A stretch of DNA of 64,000 bases from Tricholoma matsutake. Taxonomy: Eukaryota; Basidiomycota; Agaricomycetes; Agaricales; Tricholomataceae. Made by a program: the position numbers and the translations under genes. Below are positions 18,471 to 29,310 of the stretch, piece after piece; position 1 is the first letter of the stretch, and each line of letters begins with the position of its first letter. The notes below the pieces were generated by a model. It was not told the origin of the DNA. It made no database searches and worked only from the letters and a program-made list of their open reading frames with translations. The stretch lies in contig AP026543.1 in NCBI GenBank assembly GCA_026075535.2, forward strand, positions 2,914,001-2,978,000, written 5' to 3'.

Positions 18471-21400
18471 GAAAAATGAACATGATCAGCAGGCTCACAA
18501 AAGGCAAGGGCTCCTCATGGTACCTACTCAACTCGGACATATGGATCAGAGCAAAGACATCCATATCTCAATGACTAGCGCACAAGCAAGAGGAGGGAAA
18601 GGAGACTAGCCAACAGACCCTAGATGATTTACTGCCACCAGAATACCAGAAGTACAGACAGGTATTCAAGAAAGCCACATCAGAATGATTCCCGGAATCA
18701 AGACCGTGGAATCACATGATTGACCTGAAGGAAGGCTTTGTACTGAAGGATTGCAAAGTCTACCCATTGACGCTGAAAGAACAAGAGAAACTCAATGAGT
18801 TTCTAGATGAAAACCTGGAGAAAGGATACATCCAACTGTCAAAATCACCCATGGCATCCCCGTTCTTCTTTGTGTCAAAGAAGGACTCTGACGCTCTATG
18901 ACCTTGCCAAGACTATTGCTATCTGAACAAAGGAATGATCCGGAACAACTATCCCCTACCACTGATCAGAGACATCTTGGACAAGCTGAAGGGAGCGAGA
19001 TTTTTCATGAAACTTGATATTCGATGGGGATATCATAACATATGGATAAAGAAAGGAGACGAGTGGAAGGCAGCATTCAAGACTAACCGAGGGCTATTCG
19101 AGCCAATGGTGATGTTCTTTGGGCTGTGCAACTCACCAGCAACATTCCAGGCCATGATGAATGACCTCTTCTGAGATATGCTAGATGAAGGATGGCTCGT
19201 CATCTATATGGATGACATCCTGATCTTCTCGAAGACGGAAGAGGAACACTGGATAAGGACCAAAAGGGTCCTCAAACAACTACAACAATGCGATCTCTAC
19301 CTGAAAATAGAGAAGTGCAAATTCAACGTACAGGAAGTCGAGTTCTTGGGCATGATCGTCAGACCCAATGAACTTGCAATGGACAACACAAAACTGGCTG
19401 GGATCAAGGACTGGCCCATGCCAAGGACAGTGAAGGATGTAAGATCCTTCCTAGGATTCGGAAACTTCTATTGATGATTCATTGGACACTTCGCAGATCT
19501 GGCCAGACCGCTGAATGACTTGACAAAGAAGAACCAGAAATTTGAATGGACGAACGACTGCCAGCAGTCATTCGATGTGCTAAAAAGGAAATTCAACAAA
19601 ACCCCAGTACTGCTGATGCCAGACACAACAAAACCATTTGTGGTAGAATCTGATGCCTCAAAATTCGTGACAGGCGCAGTACTCAGACAACAGGATGCCA
19701 ACGGAGACTGGCACCCATGCAGATACATCTTGCATTCTTTCAACAAAGCAGAAAGAAATTACGAGATATACGACCGAGAACTATTGGGAGTGATCTGAGC
19801 CCTAGAAACATGGAGACACTACCTACAGGGGACGCTGTTCCCTGTGATGGTATTATCCGATCACAAAAACCTGACGTACTTCCATCAGCCACAGAAACTA
19901 AACCGATGACAGGCTAGATGGGCCATCTACCTGTCACAATTTAACCTGAAGCTACAACATGTACCGGGATCACAGATGGTACAATCTGATGCCCTATCGA
20001 GGAGAGCAGATCACATAGCCGAAGAAGACACTGATAACGAGGACAAGACCATCCTCGCTGACAAACTGTTTGTCAAAATGATCGACACTGAGCTCCAGGG
20101 AGCCCTGGTCTCAGCAATAATGAAGGATGACCTCGTAAATGATGCTTTATGAGCCCTGAAAAACAACGGAACTCCCCCAATCAAGTCTGCATTGGAGGAC
20201 TGGAAATTCAAAGATGGCCTGCTCTTTTTCAAAGACAGATGCTATGTGCCACAGGATGAAACCCTCTGCTGAGCAATCATACAAAAATACCATGATAGCA
20301 TCACAACAGGACACCCTGGACAATGGCAGATGATCAAACTGATCCAATGAGACTACTGGTGGCCAGGAATGGCCAACTTCATCAAGAAGTACATCGAAGG
20401 CTGCGCAAAGTGCCAGCAAATGAAAGTGAATACACACCCAACGACCCCACTGCCGACACCAATATCATCTGATGCCAGCAGACCATTCGAGCTGGTAACG
20501 ACAGATTTTATCATGGACTTACCTGTGATAAACAGATTTGACTCAATCATGGTCATGGTAGACCATGGTCTTATGAAGGGGGTAATTTTTATCCCTTGCA
20601 CGAAGACGATCAATGCACTTGGCACCGCAGACCTTTACCTGCGCCATGTATACACAAGATTTGGACTCCCTGGAAGAATCATCTCAGACAGAGACCCTCA
20701 ATTCGCGTCCAAACTCTTCCAAGAACTCGGATGATTGCTCGGGATTAAGCTATCCATGAGCACTGCCTATCACCCCCAGACTGACGGAGAAATGGAGTGA
20801 GTAAACCAAGAGCTAGAGGTTTACCTCCGCATGTTCTGTTCGAACAAACCTGAAGATTGGGAGCATTATCTCCCAATGGCAGAATTTGCGCACAACCAGA
20901 AGACGCACTCCGGAGTAAAACACTTGCCATTTTACTTGATGATGGGATATCAACCATGTGCTATCCCCACCCCTTATGAAAAGACGAATGTGCTGGCTGC
21001 CGAACAGAGAATCCAAGAACTTCTCTCTGCGAGAAGGGAAGCTCTTGCCACACATGAACTAGCCAGACAGGCTATGGCTGCCCGAATGAAAGGGCGATAC
21101 GAACCATTCAAGGTTGGAGAACAAGTATGGCTTGACTCCAAGAACCTGAAGATTGGCTACCCAACGAGAAAACTGGCGCCAAAACAAGAAGGGCCCTTCA
21201 TGATTGAAGATGCCTTGTCGAGAACGACATACCGATTGAAACTGCCACCGAGATGGAAGATCCACCCAGTATTCCATGCAGCTTTACTCACATGATACCA
21301 TGAGAACGACACTCATGGGCAAAACTTCCTGACTCCACCACCCGACCTCGTGGAAGGAGAAAACGAATATGAGGTGGAAGCGATCATCGCACACAAGAAG

Positions 21401-21533
21401 CACAGCAAGACATGCCATTACCTCGTGAAATGGGTTGACTACCTGGCATCCAAAAACACATGGGAACCCGAATCGAACCTAAAGAATGCCCCCAAGATCC
21501 TGATGGCGTATAAGAAGAGGTACTACCTCTGAT
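18471..21533 (+). pseudogene. Gypsy-1 Pol: reverse transcriptase, RNase H, integrase, chromodomain
   Basis: [27 protein letters not shown] and catalytic YMDDILIF (near 19208). RNase [16 protein letters not shown] (19641) and DRELLGVI. Integrase: zinc region with GHPGQW and YIEGCAKCQ (20310-20420), catalytic Asp in TTDFIMDL and SDRDPQFAS, and the Glu region TDGEMExVNQELE. Chromodomain: EYEVEAIIAHKKHSK and YLVKWVDYLASKNTWEPE (21367-21480). In-frame TGA codons at 18686, 18899, 19172, 19472, 19475, 19796, 19907, 20150, 20270, 20348, 20732, 20798 and 21293 mostly replace Arg. No frameshift is needed to follow the whole protein. Confidence 0.88.
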
Positions 21534-21564
21534 GGAAACCCAAAAACCCCCCTCTCTTCCCACA

Positions 21565-22305
21565 ATGACACTCCCCAATATGCCTGCCGAACGACGATTT
21601 ACCCGAGAATACCTACGAAACTGATTGAACGCTGACGCCCTTCGCATTCACCTCGCCCACGATCCACCAAAATACCATCTAGCCAGGATGTGCTTCTACT
21701 ATGCGAGCACTATTGAACAGATGGAATGAAATCTAGAAGAAGCAATGAATGATGCAGATGCCCTGGGGATCGAGCAAATGATCCAGGAAATGATTGCACC
21801 GCAGTCAGACAGACTGAGAACAGCTGAGGAGAGACCTCACACCCCTTTAGGTCAACACAGATGACCACCAACCTCACTCTTGCCATTCAGCGAGCAGAGC
21901 GACAGAGACAAATGATGAGCTCCCTCTGGAGGCTCCTCCTGTTCTACGAAGAACCCAAAGATTGTGCCTAGGGCACCCGAAATAATTGATCTGACCACCC
22001 CCAAACCCGAACCGAAGACCACCCAACCGCCTTGGTCTCCCCCACACATGAGACATGCTAGATGTTTCATCTGCCAACAGATAGGCCACTTTGGCCTGAT
22101 TTGCCAACAATATGTTTGCAGGTATTGCAAACAGCGAGGCCCCAGACACTATAGGATGAACTGCCCAGAGAAACCTCGGAAAGATCGAGAGACCGATCAA
22201 AGAGAAGCCAAACACAGACAGCGGCTCTTCTTTAACTCCAGATACGATGATTTTGATGACGACACAATGGGAAACATGACAGGGGAGCCATATGGAAGGA
22301 TTTAA
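21565..22305 (+). pseudogene. Gypsy-1 extra ORF: zinc-knuckle protein downstream of pol
   Basis: A separate frame starting at ATG 21565 and ending at TAA 22303-22305, with a few in-frame TGA codons at likely Arg sites. The C-terminal half has two zinc-knuckle-like motifs, CFICQQIGHFGLIC (C-x2-C-x4-H-x4-C) and CRYCKQRGPRHYRMNC (C-x2-C-x5-H-x5-C), after an acidic/Pro-rich stretch with IDLTTPKPEPK. It lies between the chromodomain and the polypurine tract, so it belongs to the element. A nucleic-acid-binding accessory role is an inference. Confidence 0.65.
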
Positions 22306-22320
22306 AAGGCAGAGCTCAAG

Positions 22321-22563
22321 ATGATGGCATGACAAGACAGACCCATGCTCACAGGGATTATGATCCTTGCCATCATCGTTGGCACAACCCTGGCTGCAGC
22401 GGCAGCCCTAACCTTCACATTCTGCCTCTACGCCATCTTCCGAACAGAACCCGAACCCCCGATTACAGACGTTGAATTTGCCATCCTGCAATGCCCCCCT
22501 TTCAACGATACTACCGACTCCTTGACACTGCTACCTAGGGCAGCGCAAACCAGAAGAACCTGA
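22321..22563 (+). pseudogene. Gypsy-1 extra ORF: small predicted single-span membrane protein
   Basis: From ATG 22321 the frame meets TGA after four codons, then an open run from ATG 22345 encodes a strongly hydrophobic stretch (MILAIIVGTTLAAAAALTFT and the following residues) and a charged tail with FRTEPEPP, closing at TGA 22561-22563. If the TGA codons were once Arg, the frame would extend to TAA at the polypurine tract (22711-22713). Its position after pol recalls env-like third ORFs of some retrotransposons, but I see no similarity to a fusion protein. Confidence 0.5.
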
Positions 22564-22713
22564 TCATGGTCCGAGTTCGGACATGAATTATTCCTCCATC
22601 GTACCCCTCAACCCCGACCTACCCACATAACCAGACCACGCCCGATCAGACCATGAAGGAGAGACGAGGATTTAGGTCAAAGTGTGGAACTTTCAACCAT
22701 AGCAGGGGGGTAA

Positions 22714-23369
22714 TGTTACAATTTTCCTTGTAACTCATGGAACCCGATGCACCTGACGATCCCCTCCAGACAGGAGGCACCCCTTGATTCATGCCTAGGG
22801 CATGTCCTTGACATCACACACACACACGATGCATGCCGACTGCATGCATTTGATCCCCTTCCCGTGGAAGGCACCCTTGATGCATGGTGACTCCATGCAC
22901 CCGAACCCACTCCCACACATGCTGTGATATGACAGCCCCCTGACATGAGGTCCATGACATTGGACTCTCACGATCAACATGCTGCACTGCAGCATGTCCT
23001 TGACATCGGACGCCTCATGCAAGGCATGAGGCCTATTGTTTCTATTATTACTTGATATGCATCTACCTTTCCAATTGGACGATAAGGACCTCCCTTCTAG
23101 TATAAGTACTGCGACTTGTAGTAGGGATGTCCTTAGTTTAGATCTAGGCAATTAACAGCCTTAACTTGCAACTCGTGAACTTACTCAAAACCACTAAGGA
23201 AGCCCCTTAGTGCGTGAACCTGAATGACTCTATGCAGAAGTCCTGCTAGAGTGCACTACCTATCTTACGTCGGATGCTCTGAGTAAGACTAGTGCAGAAC
23301 AACTCATCGAGGAAGCACCTCATCGAATGACATCAACTAGATCAAGTGGTTGAGGCTTCACCCTTAACA
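22714..23369 (+). repeat. Gypsy-1 3' LTR
   Basis: 656 bp, collinear with the 5' LTR. Preceded by the polypurine tract and followed by the target duplication GCAAG at 23370-23374. Differences between the LTRs are mostly transitions, plus a short insertion near 22976-23005. Confidence 0.9.
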
Positions 23370-23705
23370 GCAAGGGAGAATTTGGGCTTGGAACTGTCAG
23401 TGATGTACTGTGAGCGTGAGTAAGAGTCAAGGAGGGTGAGTTGTTTATAGATATGGGTATACCTTCCTGGTGCTCATGTAATGGTTTCCTTTGGCAGAGA
23501 GCACCGTGCCTAAGCTTGATTTGCTGATGTCTCTGAATATAAGGAATTTCACAGTATGATGTTGATTCTTGTCGACAAACCTGAATATTCCTTTGTTAAC
23601 TGGAGTGAGGAAGAAGTCGGTTTCATAGCTGGCGCTGGCAAGTGTTTGGGTACCATGTGGAAGGAATTTGCTGACAAATCTCTTGTAGAATTCTTTCCTC
23701 TTCAT
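23370..23705 (-). pseudogene. Uncharacterised gene, 5' part, split by gypsy-1
   Basis: ATG at 23705 starts an open exon (MKRKEFYKRFVSKFLPHGTQ; FFLTPVNKGIFRFVDKNQ; NHYMSTRK) that runs into a GTATAC donor near 23462. An intron ending CTCACAG is followed by YITDSSKPKFSL, which breaks at the gypsy-1 target site CTTGC. Reading resumes left of gypsy-1 at 15238 with AIINPFKASG. A TATA-like TATATAAA lies about 50 bp upstream (near 23760). The exon chain looks like one host-type gene interrupted by the retrotransposon. Function unknown. Confidence 0.5.
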
Positions 23706-23799
23706 GATGTGAGTGGGGATAGAGAGAGCAGGGGAACATTGGATGTTGGAAGGAGAGGTTTATATACATGTCTAGGATGTGAAGTAAGCTGATGTCTTA

Positions 23800-26010
23800 T
23801 ACAGTAAATAGACACTTACTTGTTGTTACTCATGTCAGCATTTTTTTGCAGGTGTGGCATGAGGACCAGCACAGAGTGGCCAACATTTTGAAGGGTGAGA
23901 GGCAGTTGTAGATGGCTCAGGAAAAGTTGATGGGTTACTAATGGTAGGACATGTTGTTGGTTGTTGTTCAAGTTGAAGTTGCAACTCGTCCTTCTCAACA
24001 CCACTGACATCTTCATGCTCAGATAGGAAAGTTGAGAAGGGTCATTTAGCTGGGATGGGTACAGAAGTGTGTTGGTCAATTAACATCTGATAGTTTTCTA
24101 ATGTGTCTGTAGCATTTTGGGTTGTGCAAGACTGCAGAGATGGAAGGATGTTTTCAATTGCATGTGCGGAAATGTTCAGAGGGCCCAATCATTGGAGTGC
24201 AAGGTGTCATTTGGCTTCTGTACCCCATTTTGTCAGGGTTAAAAGGTATAGCATTTCCAAGCAATCTTTTTCCTTGTGTGCATCTTCTGATTCTCTGCAA
24301 CAGATTTTTTTTCTTGTTGAATGGTCGTAATATTAGCAAGCCATCCAGAGACCAGGCATGAGATATCATTACATAGGGTGCTTCAGTTCCTTTGCACAAC
24401 TGCAAATCAACAACGACTTGATGTAATGTTTGACCTTGGGCCCTATGTGCAGTCATGGCGAAAGCAGGTAAAATTGGCACTTGAGTATGTTGAATCTGGC
24501 ACACTTTTTTGGAGTATGGATGGTCAAATTTGATCTCAGTGGTGTCTGCTAAGATTGGCAAATGATGTGGAGGCAAGTCACCTAGTTCATTGGAGCTGTT
24601 GGTGACATGAACAATGACTGATAGGAGGTGTTGGTGACCTTGATCATCAACACAATATTGAATATGCTTGATGGTCCCTCGACTGCCATTGACAACACCA
24701 CCTTTGACATCAAAATTTTGGTAAACAAGTACTGGCATGCCTAATGCTAGTGGGATATGGCCTAATCATTGTTGCATTTGTCCAGAGGGAAGGTGCATTA
24801 GATGGTCTATCAAATTGTCATCCTCAATGATTTTTTTTTTTGATGTTTATCTTCAGCATAATACCAATGGAGATCTTGACCTGTTTCTCAAGCAAACACA
24901 GCAGCTGATCTTTCATTTAGAGCATCTTTTGTGGCATTATCATATATGATAATAGGAGTATGTTGCCATGGCTCAGTTTTGAAGTCTATATTCATATCTG
25001 GCCTGACAATGCGAGTCTGCAGCAGTTCATAATCACATGCAGTGCATTGACCATCTCGTAGCTGCATGAGTAAGTTCAAAAAATCTTGATTTTCAGGTCC
25101 TACTTGACGCTGGGGATGGTGAAGTAGGATCACGGTTGATATAGTGAGCCACAGCAATTTTCCGAAGACAACCTGCTGCTGAGTCGTGCTTGTTTCGCAT
25201 TTTCAAGTATTGATGCATGAGTATAGCCGTGCTTCATGAACAGGTGGAAGTTGGGCAAAATCTCTGGCAAAAATTATGCTGATGCCTCCGAATGCTCTAG
25301 TATCACCTTTTGCCATGCTGAGTGCTTCAGAAATTTTACAGAGAAAATTACAGCTTATCATGGAGACTTCATCAATAAACAAGTAGTCGACACCTTCCCA
25401 CATGGCCATCAGATCTCGGTGTGCTTTACTGTTTGGCTTTGTGGATTTTTTTGTGCCCAAGCCAAGCGCTGCATGTAATGTCATGCCAGAAATGTGTCAT
25501 GTGGCAAGACCCATGTAGGAAGCGAGGCAAAATCGTCAGGTTTGTTCCCTTTGTTCAAAAAAAGTTTTTATTGCATTGATCACACAAGTCTTACCTGTCC
25601 CAGCTGGACCTGATATGAACATTTGCAATGGTTCTTCCTGTTGACGCAAACTATGTTCAGCAATAATCTGAAATGCTTGAAATTGCTCTGGGTCAAGTGT
25701 CCATTCACATCCAAGGGCTTCAATGTCAACCATTGACAATGGTTTTCCAGCATCAGGCTGAAGTTCTACTGAAGGAATCAAAGCAGCAATTGGCTGTGCA
25801 TTGACCGCCAATCAAAAAGTCATCACCATCGCTGACAGTTGATGCTAAGTTGATGGACAATTGTAAAGGATTTTGCTCAGTCAAAGAAGATGCCTTTTGC
25901 TTCCATCGATCTTGTCGATAATCATATTCTGACTTCCAGTTACTCTCGAGGTCTGGCAATGTAGGACTGACTAATTCTGTGTGCATAGGATCAATGCCCA
26001 CATTTTTGTA
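23800..26010 (-). pseudogene. Helitron RepHel: Pif1-like helicase domain
   Basis: Walker A in SGPAGTGKTCVINAIK (near 25600), Walker B in YLFIDEVSMI (near 25370), FARDFAQLPPV (25265) and the C-terminal motifs GGVVNGSRGTIKHIQ (24690), PAFAMTAHRAQGQTL (24440) and YVMISHAWSLDGLLILRPF (24350). It would unwind DNA during rolling-circle transposition. In-frame TGA codons sit at likely Arg positions (for example after REQT, after SCINT, after AAVFA and after GQMQQ). A weak continuation at 23830-24110 (ENYQMLIDQHTSVPIP) may be the C-terminus. Confidence 0.82.
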
Positions 26011-27081
26011 TCAAGGATCTGATGAATCAACAGTGAACAGTCCTGCATCTTTGGCATGCATTACACTGTCCAGTGTATTAGCATTCATGTTGTTTTTTCT
26101 TTTGGAGTAACAAGTTTCTATGGACTCAAGATGCTGTAGTATGTCAGTATCATCAATATCTTCCAGGGGATCGTCATTCATGCAACAAATTCCACCAGTC
26201 ACTTCTGGTGCTGTTTGAAATTGTCATCTTCATGCACAATGTCGAGAAAAGTGATTATCATGACTATCTTTACACTCATGCAAAAGTTGCATGTTGTCCA
26301 TTATACTACTAATTTGTGGAGAACAATGTGAGCTGTGTTGAAATGCTATAAAGGCATCCTGCCATGACTGACCATGAACACATAGATCAAATGCAGTCTG
26401 CCAAGGTTTGAAAAGCAGAAGCATCAGTCTACAATATTTGGTGTATGATTCTGATTGATCTCATCGGGGAATGGAACCTACCAGTACAGGAATACGACAC
26501 AATAGCGGGTGTCAAATTTTAAGCATATGAGAATGATATTGATCATGTACTGGTGCAAATTTGCATGTAGGCCTTGTTTTCTCCATAGAGATAAGAATCT
26601 CACTGATGTCATTGATTCTGATACAGGGCTTGTCTGTATGCTGGAGTGCTCTGACCTTTTCGGTCTGAGCACAAAAGTCCCACAGCATCAAATCATCAAA
26701 TAATTGTCCTTGATATTTGTAATCTGTCAGTTGAGAAGGATGGGCCACCATATTATCATCTTCATTCACAGAAATGGCCACCTCATCATAGTCAATGGAA
26801 TCTTGTTGCCCATCAGATTCATTGGTGTTATGAAGTTCAGCAGCCTCTTGGTTGTCTGTAGTTTCATCCAATGGAGTAGAATTCTTGCATTTGTTTTCAT
26901 AACATTCAGGACTCAGGTCTTCACTGTTAATGTGAGCCTCACAATTCGTCCAGAAAAGACGACTGAATTCATGACTTGTGAAGTGGTCCTCATGATCAAG
27001 CAAGTATGAAACTACCTGTTGAGCAGACAACTCTTGCTGTGATATCATTGCATGAGCACATTTTTGGAGGACACGTTTTGC
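26011..27081 (-). pseudogene. Helitron RepHel: linker region between Rep and helicase
   Basis: Open stretches collinear with a Helitron polyprotein, acidic and low in motifs: SYLLDHEDHFTSHEFSRLFW near 27000, YKYQGQLFDDLMLWDFCAQT near 26700, CVHGQSWQDAFIAF near 26380 and NDDPLEDIDD near 26170. TGA interrupts the frame after a Pro-Arg pair near 26460 and again near 26230. No catalytic motif is expected in this part. Confidence 0.6.
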
Positions 27082-28197
27082 TCAAACATTTAGTGCATCA
27101 TCAGTTGGATTGTATTCACCTAATTTTTGAACTGCCAATTCTAAAGCTGCATAAGCAACGTGAGCTTTTAGCTGTGACTTTGAAATGTAATCAGTGATAT
27201 AGTATAGAATTGCCTTTGCAGATTCACCAGAGCCTATGAGCTGAATATCCATATTGCACTGAATTGTAGCAAGAGTTGTCTCATTAAAATTATTCACCAT
27301 TCCAGTCAAGCATTTCAGGTCAATTTCACCAGTTTCTGGATCCACCTCACTGTGTGCAAGAAAATTAGCTTCGTCTAAATCAAATTGGCATTCCTTGGGT
27401 TCCAGAGGCCCTGACCAATACTTGTAACATGTTTTTTTGTGAACATGTCACTGGCATTGTTCTGCAAGGTGGTGAAGGTCTTTTTTACATTCTTGCAAAG
27501 AAGACGGTGAGTCCAGTCCCCTCTTCATTCCTTGGATAGAACCCAGATGATAGCTACAAGCAGGCATGGACAATGTTGGATCATTGTCATTGGGAATGGA
27601 AGTAGAAATGGTGTCTTCCATAAAGTTCAGCAGGCGAGTTTTGAAATCTTCATCAGAAAGAACTTGATGTTTGATCTTGTCTGGATTCAGACCTCCTTCG
27701 ACCCAAATAACCATATGACAATGTAGAGTGCCTCTGCCTTGGGCTTCAACACAACCATAATAGCCTTTTACAACTCCCAATATGCCACCCTCCAAATTCT
27801 CAGTGCTGGGATCATAGCCAAGCAAAGAGTGGATGAAAGCCTTCATATAGATATTGAAGAATTTGGCAGCAACAACAGGGTTCTTAGCAACAAGCAGAGC
27901 TTGCTCCCAGTAATCTGGAACTTGCTCAGGCAATAAACGATCAATGTCAATTTCAGATCCAGCGAGAAATTTGACCAATGGATTATAGACATCAGCAGGA
28001 TTAATCATTAAATAGAAAGTAGGCATGCCTAGCTCAGTTATCATTGCTCGAATCTCGTTTCACATCTCAACACAAGCAGCAGAGGAACCAGGAACATGCT
28101 TGTTAATCACTCAGACTTCTTGCATCAATTTTAGAACTTGTCGTTCCTCATTGTTGTAGGCATTTTTCAAGTCTCCTTGAATGACTCTTTGAAGTAC
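27082..28197 (-). pseudogene. Helitron RepHel: Rep (HUH nuclease) domain
   Basis: MPTFYLMINPADVYNP (near 28020), the HUH metal-binding motif in QGRGTLHCHMVIWVEGG (near 27720), and the active-site tyrosines in YYITDYISKSQLKAH (near 27205). This domain nicks and rejoins single strands at Helitron ends. Stops are TGA at likely Arg codons (after LMQEV, after CVEM, after AEQCQ and after DALNV). Otherwise the frame is continuous. Confidence 0.85.
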
Positions 28198-29310
28198 TCA
28201 ATGAATAGCATCAGGGGAAGCAGTGGCAAAAGTATTTACAGCTGATGAAAATTGTTTACGCTTTATTTTCAGGCTTGTATGCAGTAGAAGAGTGCGGCAT
28301 TGCAAAATGTTGAAGGCTATAAACAAAAACAAGGGATGCTCTTGAAAGTGATGATCAGAAAGATGCAGCATGTGCTTCACTTGACGCTTTAGAGAAATGG
28401 CCTCCTTCTGATATTGATCCTCAAAACCTCCGAGTCCATAGGGAAACAAAGTGGGATATAACTTTGGAAACAACTTTGGATTGACAAACCCATTCTCTGG
28501 TGTAGGATCATGAGGAATTTTTATATACCCACCTTTGTTTTTTTCAATATGCCACAGTGCAGCTGCTCGAAGTTCATTAGAGGATGCATGACTGTCAACA
28601 TCCGAAATTACTAGTTTTTGAAATGTAATGTCTGCATTTGAAGGAATGGGCTGTTGATCATCAGCACTAGCATCATACTGAGAAGTTAAAGCATCACCAT
28701 TCTGGGTAGGCAATACATGCTCAATGTGGAATGGCAAAATGCTGTGATCTGGCAAGCTGTCCAATGCTTGATGATCAATATTGATTTTGGAATAGAGAGG
28801 ATTATGCACCTTTAACTATATCAATGCATGTCGCACTTTATTTTCTTGTACTGCTAATGGCTTTGCTTTTTTATGCAACCACTCTGCTGAAGGAGGAGAA
28901 GATCCGATGAAGATCACACAGACATGAGCCATGATTTCTTCTGCTGAAGGAGGAAGCACCATTGCAACATGTTCAGAACAGGTCCTAGAAATGTCCAGTT
29001 TGCCAAACTGAGGGCAGGCATCTTATGCTTCTCAATAGCATTCAGACACGAGCAGCACAGATTGAGTTCATAATCAGACCCATCAGACAAATGAGGCCAC
29101 ACTCCCAATGGATCAACCAAGATATCTTTTAGTACACCAGTTGTATATGGCATCGGAGGAGGAATAATGGATAACCAAGTTGCACTTCCATTTTCACCAG
29201 AACTGAGATCAGAAACATAATCTGGATGTCAGAGACAGTTGAGATCCACAGACTCTGTCAAAATCCAGTTACAATCAGAGGCTAAGCATGATTCCATGCA
29301 AGACAGAAAT
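28198..29310 (-). pseudogene. Helitron N-terminal region
   Basis: Contains GSDYELNLCCSCLNAIEK and MPALSLANWTFLGPV (about 28990-29100), typical of the Cys-containing N-terminal domain of fungal Helitron proteins, then LFPKLYPTLFPYGLGGFEDQ (28430-28490) and VKHMLHLSDHHFQEH. Stops: TGA after LNCL (29230), TAG after HALI (TGG to TAG, near 28815) and TGA after PDAIH (28200). Probably substrate- or DNA-binding; no catalytic motif. Confidence 0.7.

Larger units (their letters stand above)
15239..23369 (+). mobile_element. Gypsy-1: full-length chromodomain Ty3/gypsy retrotransposon
   Basis: LTRs at 15239-15868 and 22714-23369 open TGTTACAATTTTCC and close CCCTTAACA. The target duplication is GCAAG (15234-15238 and 23370-23374). 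Order: LTR, primer site, gag, protease, coiled-coil linker, RT, RNase H, integrase, chromodomain, a zinc-knuckle ORF, a membrane-protein ORF, polypurine tract (AGCAGGGGGGTAA, 22701-22713), LTR. Self-priming signals and the chromodomain place it with Tf1/sushi-type chromoviruses. Eighteen or so in-frame TGA codons make this copy defective. Confidence 0.92.

Noticed and set aside
15942..22563. TGA read as arginine (stop-codon reassignment), which would make gypsy-1 pol fully open.
   Set aside because: The P450 and all intact frames use TAA, TAG and TGA normally as ends, gypsy-1 still contains many CGA Arg codons, and Trp to stop changes and other transitions occur in the same elements. Mutation explains it better.
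22714..23369. A Gypsy-1 LTR ORF (minus, about 118 codons in each LTR) as a real gene.
   Set aside because: The same frame appears in both LTRs and only reflects the repeat; no protein features.
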